Both the position numbers and the translations under genes were made by a program. A stretch of DNA of 38,754 nt from contig CAYSLJ010000058.1 in assembly GCA_964431735.1 (NCBI GenBank), positions 1 to 38,754 of the forward strand, given 5' to 3'. Positions 1-7,508 of the stretch are shown here, piece by piece. The first letter of the stretch is position 1, and each line of letters begins with the position of its first letter. Below the pieces are notes generated by a model. It searched no databases, was not told the DNA's origin, and saw nothing but the letters and a program-made list of their open reading frames with translations. Source of the DNA: CALARM01 sp964431735. GTDB taxonomy: Bacteria > Vulcanimicrobiota > SpSt-956 > JAKJGF01.

Positions 1-103
1 TATAACTCTCTTTTAATACGGCATATCTTTTCCTCCAGAGCCCGGCCAGGGACATGAGCGTGTTCCATATTTTTTAGACACCAATTTGCCTGTTGATACT
101 TAC
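1..103. repeat. Dispersed repeat R2, copy a (window edge)
   Basis: This stretch is a near-identical direct copy of 5702-5802; both share the string TTTTAATACGGCATATCTTT and the motif CCCGGCCAGGGACA. It ends in a CCTGTTGATACTTACTA-like tail. The remaining 104-155 holds no gene. The window begins inside the repeat, so the full element length is not visible. Confidence 0.8.
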
Positions 104-155
104 TAGATGTTTTCGGTCATTCTTTTACCTGGAGTGGTAATTTGTGTATAAAAAA

Positions 156-1340
156 CTAACTTGATAATAATTTACTATAATCAGGGATGACAATATCTTT
201 CATAAATTCTGTAAGGTACTCCAGTACTCCTTCGACAGTCCGATCCATATCTACATTATCTATTACAGGAACTTCATAAGTTTTTGCCAGAGAAATTATA
301 TAATCCTGTAATTTTCTTATATGTTCAAAATTATCAAGATATTTCTTTGCCTGTCTTCTTACCAGCGTCTGATTTTCCCTGATTAAAAAGCGTTCTTTAT
401 GAAGTTCTCTGTCGTTTATTGAAATAATTACAAAAGCAATATTTGCTTTCTGGAAATATTCCTTTTTTATAAAACCGGGAACTATATGTATACCATCCAT
501 TACAAGACTTACATTTTCTTTTATAGCCCTTTCAAGGATAGCCATAATTCCTACCGATACCTTTGCCACCTGTTCGCGAAAAGCTATTACAAGAGGATCT
601 ACACCGTCCGGTATTGGATTGTCGAAAGCCTCCCATGCAGTAAAAGAAGATTGATGAACACATGGCATAAGCTCAATAGAGATCATAGAACGCATAATTT
701 CTCTTATGGAATCAGTAGAAAGCACTGCAGTAAGGCCAAGTCTATGGGCAATTTCCACAGAAATTGTAGATTTACCTGCCCCTGTACCTCCGCCGAATAA
801 CAATATAAATGGTTTTGAAGGGTTTCTGACACTCCTCCTCCACAAAAGATACCTTTCTGCATATGCCTGCCCGCAGTGTTTTTTTACTATATTATATGTT
901 ATGGCTCTCAGTTCGTCATTTGTCAGATTATATTTTCCCTGATTAAAAAGATATGTTTCTATTCTTTTAGCTATATCATAGGACAGACTCGGATCAAGAC
1001 CTGAAGCTTTAAGTGTTTGAGACATTATTCCTTTTGAATAGGGTGAAACAGATGTTCCCCTGATTACTCCTATTCTTATTGCACTTACTCTGAGATATCT
1101 ATTTTTTGCGTCTTCTCCGAATTTCTTTAATACATAATCGGCAACCATAAACTTTAATTCATCAGAAGTAAGATTTTTCAATTTTCTGATTATAAGTTCA
1201 TCCTGTATGAATGTAGCAATTTCATAAGATTCTTCCGTAGAAAGACCTGAATTCACAAGAGATTGAGTAAGAATCCCCCTGGAAAAAGGAAACTGATAAT
1301 CTTCTTTGATTACATATGGTTTATCTACAACTTTTTTCAT
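156..1340 (-). CDS. 2-phosphoglycerate kinase-like P-loop kinase with two N-terminal ATP-cone-like repeats
   Basis: The 394-aa protein has two related N-terminal units (about residues 5-90 and 90-165; both contain SxGLxxxxSYxIA and LTxDEL) that resemble ATP-cone domains. A P-loop kinase domain follows, with Walker A GGTGAGKS at 184-191 and LSTDSIREIMR just after it. This layout is that of the COG2074 2-phosphoglycerate kinase family, whose archaeal members make 2,3-bisphosphoglycerate from 2-phosphoglycerate. The substrate here is inferred from family resemblance; bacterial members are poorly characterised and could use another phosphate acceptor. The start codon overlaps the stop of the upstream RNA-kinase gene as ATGA, so the two are probably translationally coupled and cotranscribed from the promoter at 2457-2485. 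A glycerate 2-kinase, which makes 2-phosphoglycerate, is encoded at 23693-25102. Confidence 0.8.
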   Translation of the reverse strand: MKKVVDKPYVIKEDYQFPFSRGILTQSLVNSGLSTEESYEIATFIQDELIIRKLKNLTSDELKFMVADYVLKKFGEDAKNRYLRVSAIRIGVIRGTSVSPYSKGIMSQTLKASGLDPSLSYDIAKRIETYLFNQGKYNLTNDELRAITYNIVKKHCGQAYAERYLLWRRSVRNPSKPFILLFGGGTGAGKSTISVEIAHRLGLTAVLSTDSIREIMRSMISIELMPCVHQSSFTAWEAFDNPIPDGVDPLVIAFREQVAKVSVGIMAILERAIKENVSLVMDGIHIVPGFIKKEYFQKANIAFVIISINDRELHKERFLIRENQTLVRRQAKKYLDNFEHIRKLQDYIISLAKTYEVPVIDNVDMDRTVEGVLEYLTEFMKDIVIPDYSKLLSS

Positions 1341-2404
1341 AAACTACTCCCGTGATTATGTCGGCCATGGCATGTCACATCTTCATATATGTCTTCAGGT
1401 AATCGATAGGTACCGATATGCAGTCTTTTTACATCATCTATATTACCGGCCCATGGCGATAAAACCTCGATAAAACCCTTTTCAGGGCGAAAATCTGTTA
1501 TAATTCCGATAGAAAGACATTCATCATCGGTATTAAAAAATCCTGCAAGAAACATAAGAGGATCCAGAATATCTACATATGATACAGAATAGCGATTTTT
1601 TATTTCATATATATTTTTCAATTCACATAAATAAGAAAGTCCTATTGTAAGTCTGTCTCCTGTTTTCTCTCCCCATGAGACAGGAAAATCCAGGGTGGAA
1701 GAAAGCCATCGCAATTCATTGGAGTGTAACATAGTACCTCCGGGAATATAATTTAACCCGGAAATGGCTGCAGACTGTAAATTAATTCTAAATTTTTTTG
1801 AATATTTAAAATAAGCTAAAAATTTTCTTTTTCTCTCAGATGCCCTGAATTCGGCGCTTTTTTTCCTTACATTTCCATTTATTTCAATATGCCTCAGAAA
1901 AAATGAGGTATATCTGTAGGGATACAATACAGGCTCAAGTTCTTTTCCTCTGGAAAAGGCAAAAATGAAATCAGGATTGAGTAATTCTATTTTTGCCTGT
2001 TTTAAAGCCACAGCAGCAGAATCTATTACAAAACCTGTTGTATCGATTATTATTTTATCTGAAGAAAGGCTCATAGCATAATCCAGAATTTTTTTTGTGC
2101 CAATAACACAGGGAAGCAAATGCTTTACCGGTGATATAGCTCCTGCAAAATAAAGAGCTTTAACAGGAAGGTTTTCTATAGATTCTACTCTGTGAGCTAC
2201 AGTGGCAAGACCTATGGTAGAAGGAGGACCTATAGTTGATTGTCCTATATCCGCATCAATTACAGAAACATTGAGATTTTGTTCAAAGAGATAATTTGCC
2301 ATATATCTGACAAAAGTTGTTTTACCAGTATCTACATCACCTATTAATAAAGCCGTTTTTCCATGACCGGCAAATTCTTTAAAAATATCTTCCCATTCTT
2401 TCAC
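1337..2404 (-). CDS. Clp1/Grc3-type polynucleotide 5'-hydroxyl kinase
   Basis: The protein is a P-loop ATPase with Walker A GDVDTGKTT near the N-terminus, followed by the family signature DADIGQSTIGPPSTIGLA and later DTTGFV. These mark the Clp1/Grc3/Nol9 polynucleotide kinase family (COG1341), which phosphorylates 5'-OH ends of RNA or DNA; archaeal and eukaryotic members act in tRNA and rRNA processing. A bacterial role is unknown, so RNA repair or processing is an inference. Two GTG starts are possible. The one at 2411-2413 overlaps its own AGGTG motif, whereas GTG at 2402-2404 has AGGTG six bases upstream, so I prefer the latter (about 355 aa). The gene ends in a 4-base overlap with the 2-phosphoglycerate kinase-like gene. 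Confidence 0.85.
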   Translation of the reverse strand: MKEWEDIFKEFAGHGKTALLIGDVDTGKTTFVRYMANYLFEQNLNVSVIDADIGQSTIGPPSTIGLATVAHRVESIENLPVKALYFAGAISPVKHLLPCVIGTKKILDYAMSLSSDKIIIDTTGFVIDSAAVALKQAKIELLNPDFIFAFSRGKELEPVLYPYRYTSFFLRHIEINGNVRKKSAEFRASERKRKFLAYFKYSKKFRINLQSAAISGLNYIPGGTMLHSNELRWLSSTLDFPVSWGEKTGDRLTIGLSYLCELKNIYEIKNRYSVSYVDILDPLMFLAGFFNTDDECLSIGIITDFRPEKGFIEVLSPWAGNIDDVKRLHIGTYRLPEDIYEDVTCHGRHNHGSSL

Positions 2405-2456
2405 ATAAATCACCTGAAACTTTTATTAATTGCAAAAGCAATTGCTCCTGCACAAG

Positions 2457-2485
2457 ATTTTAATTTAAAAAGATCTAAATGTCAA
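2457..2485 (-). promoter_or_regulatory. sigma-70-type promoter of the clp1-like/PGK2-like operon
   Basis: On the minus strand a perfect -35 TTGACA (2480-2485) is followed by a 17-bp spacer and a -10 TAAAAT (2457-2462), a 5/6 match to consensus. Transcription would start about 45 bases before the GTG start. The leader contains the small inverted repeat ATTGC-TTTT-GCAAT (about 2427-2440). Confidence 0.6.
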
Positions 2486-2499
2486 TTCTACTTAGAGCC

Positions 2500-2612
2500 T
2501 ATCCGAAAAGTCATCAAATACCTTCCGGTGTGTGAGGCTCTTCCGAAAAATCTATAATCCTCTTGCAAAAAAAATTCTTATTACAGACTGCTACGATATT
2601 ACATTTGTTTAA
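2500..2612. repeat. Degenerate R2-family repeat
   Basis: The segment CTCTTCCGAAAAATCTATAA, followed by TCCTCTTG and then ATTACAGACTG, parallels 5626-5690 of the R2 element, which has CTCTTCCGGAAAAGATATGA, then TCCTGTTG, then TTACAGACTG. It lies between the kinase operon promoter and the TPR remnant. The copy is diverged and its edges are uncertain. Confidence 0.45.
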
Positions 2613-2614
2613 TT

Positions 2615-2902
2615 TATCAATTATACCTTGAAAAAGCAAAAACCTTTATAGAACAGCTTGATTATGTGTCTGCAGGCCAGTCCTATCAGGATATTATAAC
2701 GGTAAATCCCGATGATGACAGAGGTTATTTCGGTATGGGTCAGATCCACAGTCTGAAAAAAAACGATAACCTTGCAATAAACTATTTCAATAAAGCAATA
2801 GAATGTAATCCTCTAAATACAGAAGCCATGTGTAATATAGCCTTTATTTATATAAATTCAAACGATTACACTCAGGCAAATAAACAGTCAATAATAGAAT
2901 TT
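2615..2902 (+). pseudogene. Remnant of a TPR-repeat protein gene
   Basis: In one plus-strand frame the sequence encodes about 90 residues of classic TPR character: AGQSYQDIITVNPDD, YFGMGQIHSLKKNDNLAINY, FNKAIECNPLNTEAMCNIAF and INSNDYTQANK, roughly two and a half 34-residue units. There is no convincing ATG or ribosome site at the front. The frame runs into the 3' end of cheW on the opposite strand, where it stops looking like TPR. The upstream flank is repeat R2. I read this as a decayed fragment whose N-terminal part is gone. A short functional TPR protein using the GTG at 2666 is a less likely alternative. Confidence 0.6.
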
Positions 2903-2907
2903 AGCTA

Positions 2908-3393
2908 TTATATGTCACGGCCTTCCATATCTATGAGAGATAGTTCTTCCATAGAAAAAATTCTGTCTATATCCAGTATTATTACAAACTGTTCATCTTT
3001 TTTCCCCATACCTTTTATAAATTCTGTCTTAAGTTTCGTACCTATTCTTGGAGGAAGCTCAATCTGAGAAGGTTCCATATTAAAAACTTCCTGAACTGCA
3101 TCTACGAGAGCACCAAGTGCAATAGTTTCACCTTCAAGTAAAACCTCCACTATTACAATACAGGTATTTACCGTATTATCCCCTTTTGCCATATCAAACT
3201 TCAATCTCATATCTACTACAGGTACAACGCTTCCTCTGAGATTAATAACTCCCAGAATAAAATCAGGCATACGGGGAACATGGGTGATCCTTGTATAATC
3301 AAGGACTTCTCTCACTTTTGCTATATCCAGAGCAAACAGTTCTCCACCAAGAGTAAAAGACAGATACTGAGATTTTTCGAGAACTTCTTCCAT
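2908..3393 (-). CDS. cheW: Chemotaxis coupling protein CheW
   Basis: The protein (about 161 aa) is a single CheW domain, the SH3-like scaffold that links chemoreceptors to the CheA kinase at the cytoplasmic face of the membrane. Typical segments are YLSFTLGGELFALDIAKVRE, the RMPDFILGVINLRGSVVPVV core and the ALVDAVQEV region. A TTG at 3400-3402 would overlap the cheA stop and sits only one or two bases from GGAG. The ATG at 3391-3393 has AGGAG about ten bases upstream and is preferred. It directly follows cheA in the same operon, with a gap of 2 bases. Confidence 0.95.
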   Translation of the reverse strand: MEEVLEKSQYLSFTLGGELFALDIAKVREVLDYTRITHVPRMPDFILGVINLRGSVVPVVDMRLKFDMAKGDNTVNTCIVIVEVLLEGETIALGALVDAVQEVFNMEPSQIELPPRIGTKLKTEFIKGMGKKDEQFVIILDIDRIFSMEELSLIDMEGRDI

Positions 3394-3395
3394 TG

Positions 3396-5420
3396 TTAAC
3401 AAACTCCTTTCTCTTCTGTTAATTCATCAACATGGGCACAGGCAACTAATTGAGGTAAATCAAGAATGAGGGCCACAGAACCATCACCCAGAATAGTTGC
3501 TCCTGACAGACCCTTTACATCTCGAAAAATTCTGCCAAGGGATTTTATGACAGTCTGATGCTCCCCCACTACATTATCTACGGCAAAACCAGTTCTCTGT
3601 CCGTCAAGTATTGTTACAACAATCTGTTCCATAATGTCCGTCATTTCACCTTTTATATTAAAACTATCTCTTAATCTTATATATGGTATTATTTCATCTC
3701 TTACCTTTATTATATTTCTCCCATGTCCCCTCTGAATATCTTCATCGGTAAGTTCCACACATTCTTCAACTGATGAAAGAGGAAACACAAAATTTTCATT
3801 ACCAATATTTGCAAGAAGACCATCGATTATGGCAAGAGTCAGAGGAAGTTTTAACGTAATAGCAGTGCCTTCTCCTTTTTTGCTGTCTATATCTATTGAA
3901 CCGCCAAGGCCTTCAATGCTTCTCCTGACTACATCCATACCGACACCACGGCCCGACACATTGGTAACTGTCTTTGCAGTAGAAAATCCAGGCAAAAAAA
4001 TCAGGTCAAAAAGCTCTTTTTCCTGAAGCTTCGTATCAGGTGGAACAAGACCTCTTTCCAGTGCTTTTTTCAATATAGCTTCTCCGTCAAGACCTGCACC
4101 GTCATCTGTTATTTTAATAAATACATATGCACCGGAATGTATGGCAGAAAGATGTAATACACCTTCCCTCTTCTTACCTTTTTCTTCCCTTACCTGAGGT
4201 TCTTCTATACCATGATCTACAGTGTTTCTTATAATATGAACAAGGGGGTCATTAAGCCTTTCAATTACTGTTTTATCCAGTTCTGTTTCTTCACCTTCTA
4301 TAGTTATATCAATGATTTTTCCAAGTTCTTTCGAGAGATCCCTTACAAGACGCCTGAATTTGCTGAACAGTGTTCCTATTGGGAGCATCCTGATACCAAG
4401 GGTATTATCCTGAAGTTCTTCTGTAAGACGTGCCATTTCTTCAGCAACTGCCCGTAAATCCATGTCATCTTTTTCCAGGGAAATCTGATTTAATCTTGCC
4501 TGAGCAATTACAAGTTCTCCCACTAAATCCACCATCTGATCAAGTTTTTCAGAAGGAACTCTGATACTTGAAACACTATCGTCATCATGGCGTTTTGATT
4601 TTATTTCCTGAGTTAACGTTTCCTTTTTCTGATCCCTGTGTTCCTCTATAACTTTCTCCAGAGCCTTCCCTGCGACAGAACTTCTGTCAACAATGATTTC
4701 TCTGTCCTTCTTATCAACAATATGTATATCAAGCTCACAGCTACCTTCAAGAAACATAAACACATCTTTTATATCATTTATAGCTCTCGAAGTTTTAAGG
4801 AGTATATCCCATTCGGTATAACATATTTCCGGGTCATATTCAATCAATTCAGGAATAGTTTTTCCTGCAACAATTTCACAGGTGCCCATTTCCATGAGTT
4901 CTTCCAGTATATAAAGAGGATTTGTTCCGGACTTGAAAATACCCGGAAGAGGACGGAAATATATATGATAGGTGCAAATCTGTTCAAACTCTGTTGTTAC
5001 AACAGCACGCTCCTCTTTTATATTATCTTCTCTTCTGTTATGCAGTATCAGTCTCTTAAAGGCCTCCGTTAAAGATCTAGTTTTTTCATGTTCCAGAAAA
5101 TTTTCTTCCTCCGACGCATCCAGCATAAGGCGAATCTGATCACATGCACAGAGCGATAGGTCTATAAGTTCTCTTGTAACAGATACTTTTCTGTCTCTTA
5201 CCAGATCAAAAACTGTTTCTATATTATGAGTAAAGGTTCCTATATCGGTAAAACCAAACATATTTCCTGAACCTTTTAACGTATGCATTGCACGGAAAAC
5301 ATCTCCTACAAGTTCGTCGACAGGATTTTCTTCAAGTTCAAGAAGGGATTTTTCAAGTTTTCTGAGAAGTTCATATGCTTCTTCTTTAAAAACCTGCCTG
5401 TAATTATCCGAAGGTACCAT
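3396..5420 (-). CDS. cheA: Chemotaxis histidine kinase CheA (set 1)
   Basis: The 674-aa protein has the normal CheA order. An HPt domain carries the phosphoacceptor in AMHTLKGSGNMFGF (His46). A central region (about 145-240) is shared with the second CheA of this window. The dimerisation helix pair starts at VPSEKLDQMVDLVGELVIAQ, followed by the HATPase domain with N-box HIIRNTVDHGIE, DDGAGLDG and GRGVGMDVV, and then the C-terminal CheW-like domain. It autophosphorylates in receptor arrays and passes phosphate to CheY-type receivers. No cheY is next to it; cheW follows directly. An SD-like GAGAGG lies about nine bases before the ATG, and a strong promoter lies at 5438-5465. It is a paralogue of the cheA at 14323-16383. 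Confidence 0.95.
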   Translation of the reverse strand: MVPSDNYRQVFKEEAYELLRKLEKSLLELEENPVDELVGDVFRAMHTLKGSGNMFGFTDIGTFTHNIETVFDLVRDRKVSVTRELIDLSLCACDQIRLMLDASEEENFLEHEKTRSLTEAFKRLILHNRREDNIKEERAVVTTEFEQICTYHIYFRPLPGIFKSGTNPLYILEELMEMGTCEIVAGKTIPELIEYDPEICYTEWDILLKTSRAINDIKDVFMFLEGSCELDIHIVDKKDREIIVDRSSVAGKALEKVIEEHRDQKKETLTQEIKSKRHDDDSVSSIRVPSEKLDQMVDLVGELVIAQARLNQISLEKDDMDLRAVAEEMARLTEELQDNTLGIRMLPIGTLFSKFRRLVRDLSKELGKIIDITIEGEETELDKTVIERLNDPLVHIIRNTVDHGIEEPQVREEKGKKREGVLHLSAIHSGAYVFIKITDDGAGLDGEAILKKALERGLVPPDTKLQEKELFDLIFLPGFSTAKTVTNVSGRGVGMDVVRRSIEGLGGSIDIDSKKGEGTAITLKLPLTLAIIDGLLANIGNENFVFPLSSVEECVELTDEDIQRGHGRNIIKVRDEIIPYIRLRDSFNIKGEMTDIMEQIVVTILDGQRTGFAVDNVVGEHQTVIKSLGRIFRDVKGLSGATILGDGSVALILDLPQLVACAHVDELTEEKGVC

Positions 5421-5437
5421 AAATACCGCCCTCTCTT

Positions 5438-5465
5438 TTTATAATACTTTCCAGGGTATTGTCAA
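5438..5465 (-). promoter_or_regulatory. sigma-70-type promoter of cheA-cheW
   Basis: The minus strand reads TTGACA (5460-5465), a 16-bp spacer, then TATAAA (5438-5443), just upstream of the cheA ribosome site. This contrasts with the -24/-12 promoters of the other two chemosensory transcription units. Confidence 0.6.
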
Positions 5466-5497
5466 GAAATAACTCCATCATATTTACGGTCTATATT

Positions 5498-5519
5498 GTT
5501 ACGCGTAACAAGTAACGCC
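5498..5519. repeat. Short GTRACGC heptad array (degenerate)
   Basis: About three units are present, one of them GTAACAA. This is one of only two copies in the left 16 kb of the window. It sits just upstream of the cheA promoter. Confidence 0.6.
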
Positions 5520-5587
5520 AGGATAATAACCGTTCTGACAATTTGCAAGGGTTTATTTTTTTACAGTCTCTAATTACCGCTCCAGAT

Positions 5588-5803
5588 AAGTTCATACCCA
5601 TTTCTAAAACCTGTCCCTGACCGGACTCTTCCGGAAAAGATATGATCCTGTTGTGTGGCAAACTGGTTTTACAGACTGTTAATATTTTGCGTCTATATAA
5701 TTTATAACTCTCTTTTAATACGGCATATCTTTTCCTCCAGAGCCCGGCCAGGGACAGGAGTGTTTGCCATATTTTTTTGGGTACCAATTTACCTGTTACG
5801 ATA
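5588..5803. repeat. Dispersed repeat R2, copy c, with inverted arms
   Basis: The right half (5702-5802) matches window positions 1-103. The left half (about 5590-5650) matches 25098-25176 and 38703-38754 in opposite orientation. The two halves share CATATCTTTTCC and a GGNCAGGGACAGG motif on opposite strands, so the element can fold as a long imperfect hairpin. Its right edge touches the stop codon of the NtrC-type regulator at 5804-5806. The small reading frame across it carries no recognisable domain and is not a gene. Confidence 0.7.
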
Positions 5804-7483
5804 CTAAGAGAATCCTTCTATCTTTCTATAAATAGTCCTTCTACTTATACCAAGGAGTCTTGCTGCCTTTGCTTTATTTCCTCCTGTTTTTTTCAGGGCT
5901 TCCATTATAGACGCTTTTTCGTCATCTATAGCAGATTTAATCTGAGGTTTTTGAGCTAAAAAATTCTTAAATTTCGCAGGTAAATCATCTACTGTAATTA
6001 TATCTCTGCGACAGAGTATAAAAGCATGTTCCAGTGTATGTTCAAGTTCTCTTATATTACCGGGCCATGGATATTCTGCAAAAAGGTTCTGTACATCTTC
6101 TGAAATAAATCTGATATGTTTGTTAAGTTTTCTGTTTAATTTATCGATAAAAAAGCGCGATAGAACAGGTAAATCATCGAGTCTTTCTCTCAGAGGAGGA
6201 AGATTTATTTCTACCACGTTCAACCTGTAATAAAGATCTTCCCTGAATTCACCTGATATAACCTTATCGTGAAGATTTTTATTTGTGGCAGTTACAATAC
6301 GAACATCTACCTGTATTGTCTTACTGTCTCCCACTCTTTCAAATTCCTTTTCCTGAAGAACTCGTAAAAGGCGTAATTGAAGAGAAGGTGATATATCGCC
6401 TATTTCATCTAAAAATATTGTTCCTTTATGAGCAAGTTCAAATCTGCCTGCCTTATCTTTAAGTGCACCGGTAAAAGCACCTTTAACATGTCCAAAAAGT
6501 TCGCTTTCCAGAAGGGTTTCTGTAAGGGCAGAACAGTTTACTTTAACGAGAGGTTTATCTCTTCTGGGACTCATATAATGTAATGCTTCTGCCACAAGCT
6601 CCTTCCCTGTGCCGCTTTCACCTGTAATAAGAACAGTAGTGGATACGGGAGCGAGATCCTCTATAAGGGAATAAACATGCTGCATCTTTTCCGATTTACC
6701 TGTAATATTATGAAAAGACTGTCTTTTCTTTACCGTTTTCTCCAGGTTTACAAGACTTGTTTCATCTTTTATTACCATTACAGCTCCTGAAAATTCTCCG
6801 TTACGCCCTACAAGGGGTGTTATGCTCAGACTCACTACCTGACCTGCCTTATGTATGGACTGACATTCAATGCGGTATACTTCTACAGCTTTTTTCTCTA
6901 TAATTGTTTTATTGAGTGCTTCAAAACATATTTTTCCGTTACATCCCATACAGTTGAATGGTTTTCCTTTAGAAGAGTCGGACAGACTGCATATAGTTTT
7001 TACGGAATCATTGATTTCTATAATATTCAGATCTTTATCTACAGTAATAATTCCATCCTTTACACTTCGAAAAATAGCCTCAAGATTTGAACGATATCTA
7101 TCTTTTTCATCAATAATATTTTTATGCTCCAGTGCCAGTTTTACAGTTTTAAGGAGTATATCCTGTGTTACAGGTTTCGAAAGATAGTCGAAAGCACCGA
7201 GTCTGACTGCTTCCGATGCAGTATCCAGATTGGGATAACCGGTAATCATTACGACAGGACAGTTCAGATTTTTCTCCTTAACAGATTGAAGAATTTCTAT
7301 ACCTGTTTTCCCTCCGAGAATAATGTCGGTAACAATAAGATCAATATGTTTATTTAAAATATATTCGGAAGCTTCCATATAATTACATGCCAGAAAGACA
7401 TTATAACCTTCTTCAGAAAGAAAAAAATCAAAGGTATCTCTTATACTTTCTTCATCGTCTACAACAAGAATATTGTATTTCAT
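5804..7483 (-). CDS. NtrC-family sigma-54-dependent response regulator (REC-PAS-AAA+-Fis HTH)
   Basis: The 559-aa protein has a receiver domain at 1-120 (D9/D10, phosphoacceptor D53, T81, K103), then a PAS domain at about 135-245. The AAA+ domain has Walker A GESGTGKE at 288-295 and the GAFTGA loop at 335-340 that contacts sigma-54. The C-terminal Fis-type helix-turn-helix is NKAKAARLLGISRRTIYRKI. It should bind enhancer-like sites as an oligomer and open sigma-54 promoters after phosphorylation. The PAS carries C165, C178, C181 and C186 (CxxCxxxxC), possibly a metal or redox site. It lies 25 bp downstream of its presumed kinase gene. Two sigma-54-type promoters in this window (16616-16630, 22271-22285) are candidate targets. 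The PAS insertion between receiver and AAA+ domain is less usual. Confidence 0.93.
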   Translation of the reverse strand: MKYNILVVDDEESIRDTFDFFLSEEGYNVFLACNYMEASEYILNKHIDLIVTDIILGGKTGIEILQSVKEKNLNCPVVMITGYPNLDTASEAVRLGAFDYLSKPVTQDILLKTVKLALEHKNIIDEKDRYRSNLEAIFRSVKDGIITVDKDLNIIEINDSVKTICSLSDSSKGKPFNCMGCNGKICFEALNKTIIEKKAVEVYRIECQSIHKAGQVVSLSITPLVGRNGEFSGAVMVIKDETSLVNLEKTVKKRQSFHNITGKSEKMQHVYSLIEDLAPVSTTVLITGESGTGKELVAEALHYMSPRRDKPLVKVNCSALTETLLESELFGHVKGAFTGALKDKAGRFELAHKGTIFLDEIGDISPSLQLRLLRVLQEKEFERVGDSKTIQVDVRIVTATNKNLHDKVISGEFREDLYYRLNVVEINLPPLRERLDDLPVLSRFFIDKLNRKLNKHIRFISEDVQNLFAEYPWPGNIRELEHTLEHAFILCRRDIITVDDLPAKFKNFLAQKPQIKSAIDDEKASIMEALKKTGGNKAKAARLLGISRRTIYRKIEGFS

Positions 7484-7508
7484 ATGTTCATCATGCCTCT
7501 TTCAACAG

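Noticed and set aside
1372..1380. ATGTCACAT in the clp1-like gene as another regulator site
   Set aside because: It is coding sequence far from any promoter; a chance match.
2495..2515. GAGCCTATCCGAAAAGT as an insertion-sequence end
   Set aside because: There is no matching opposite end or transposase, and the following sequence fits repeat R2 better.
5491..5787. 98-aa minus-strand open frame
   Set aside because: It lies wholly within repeat R2 and a heptad array and shows no domain or ribosome site.
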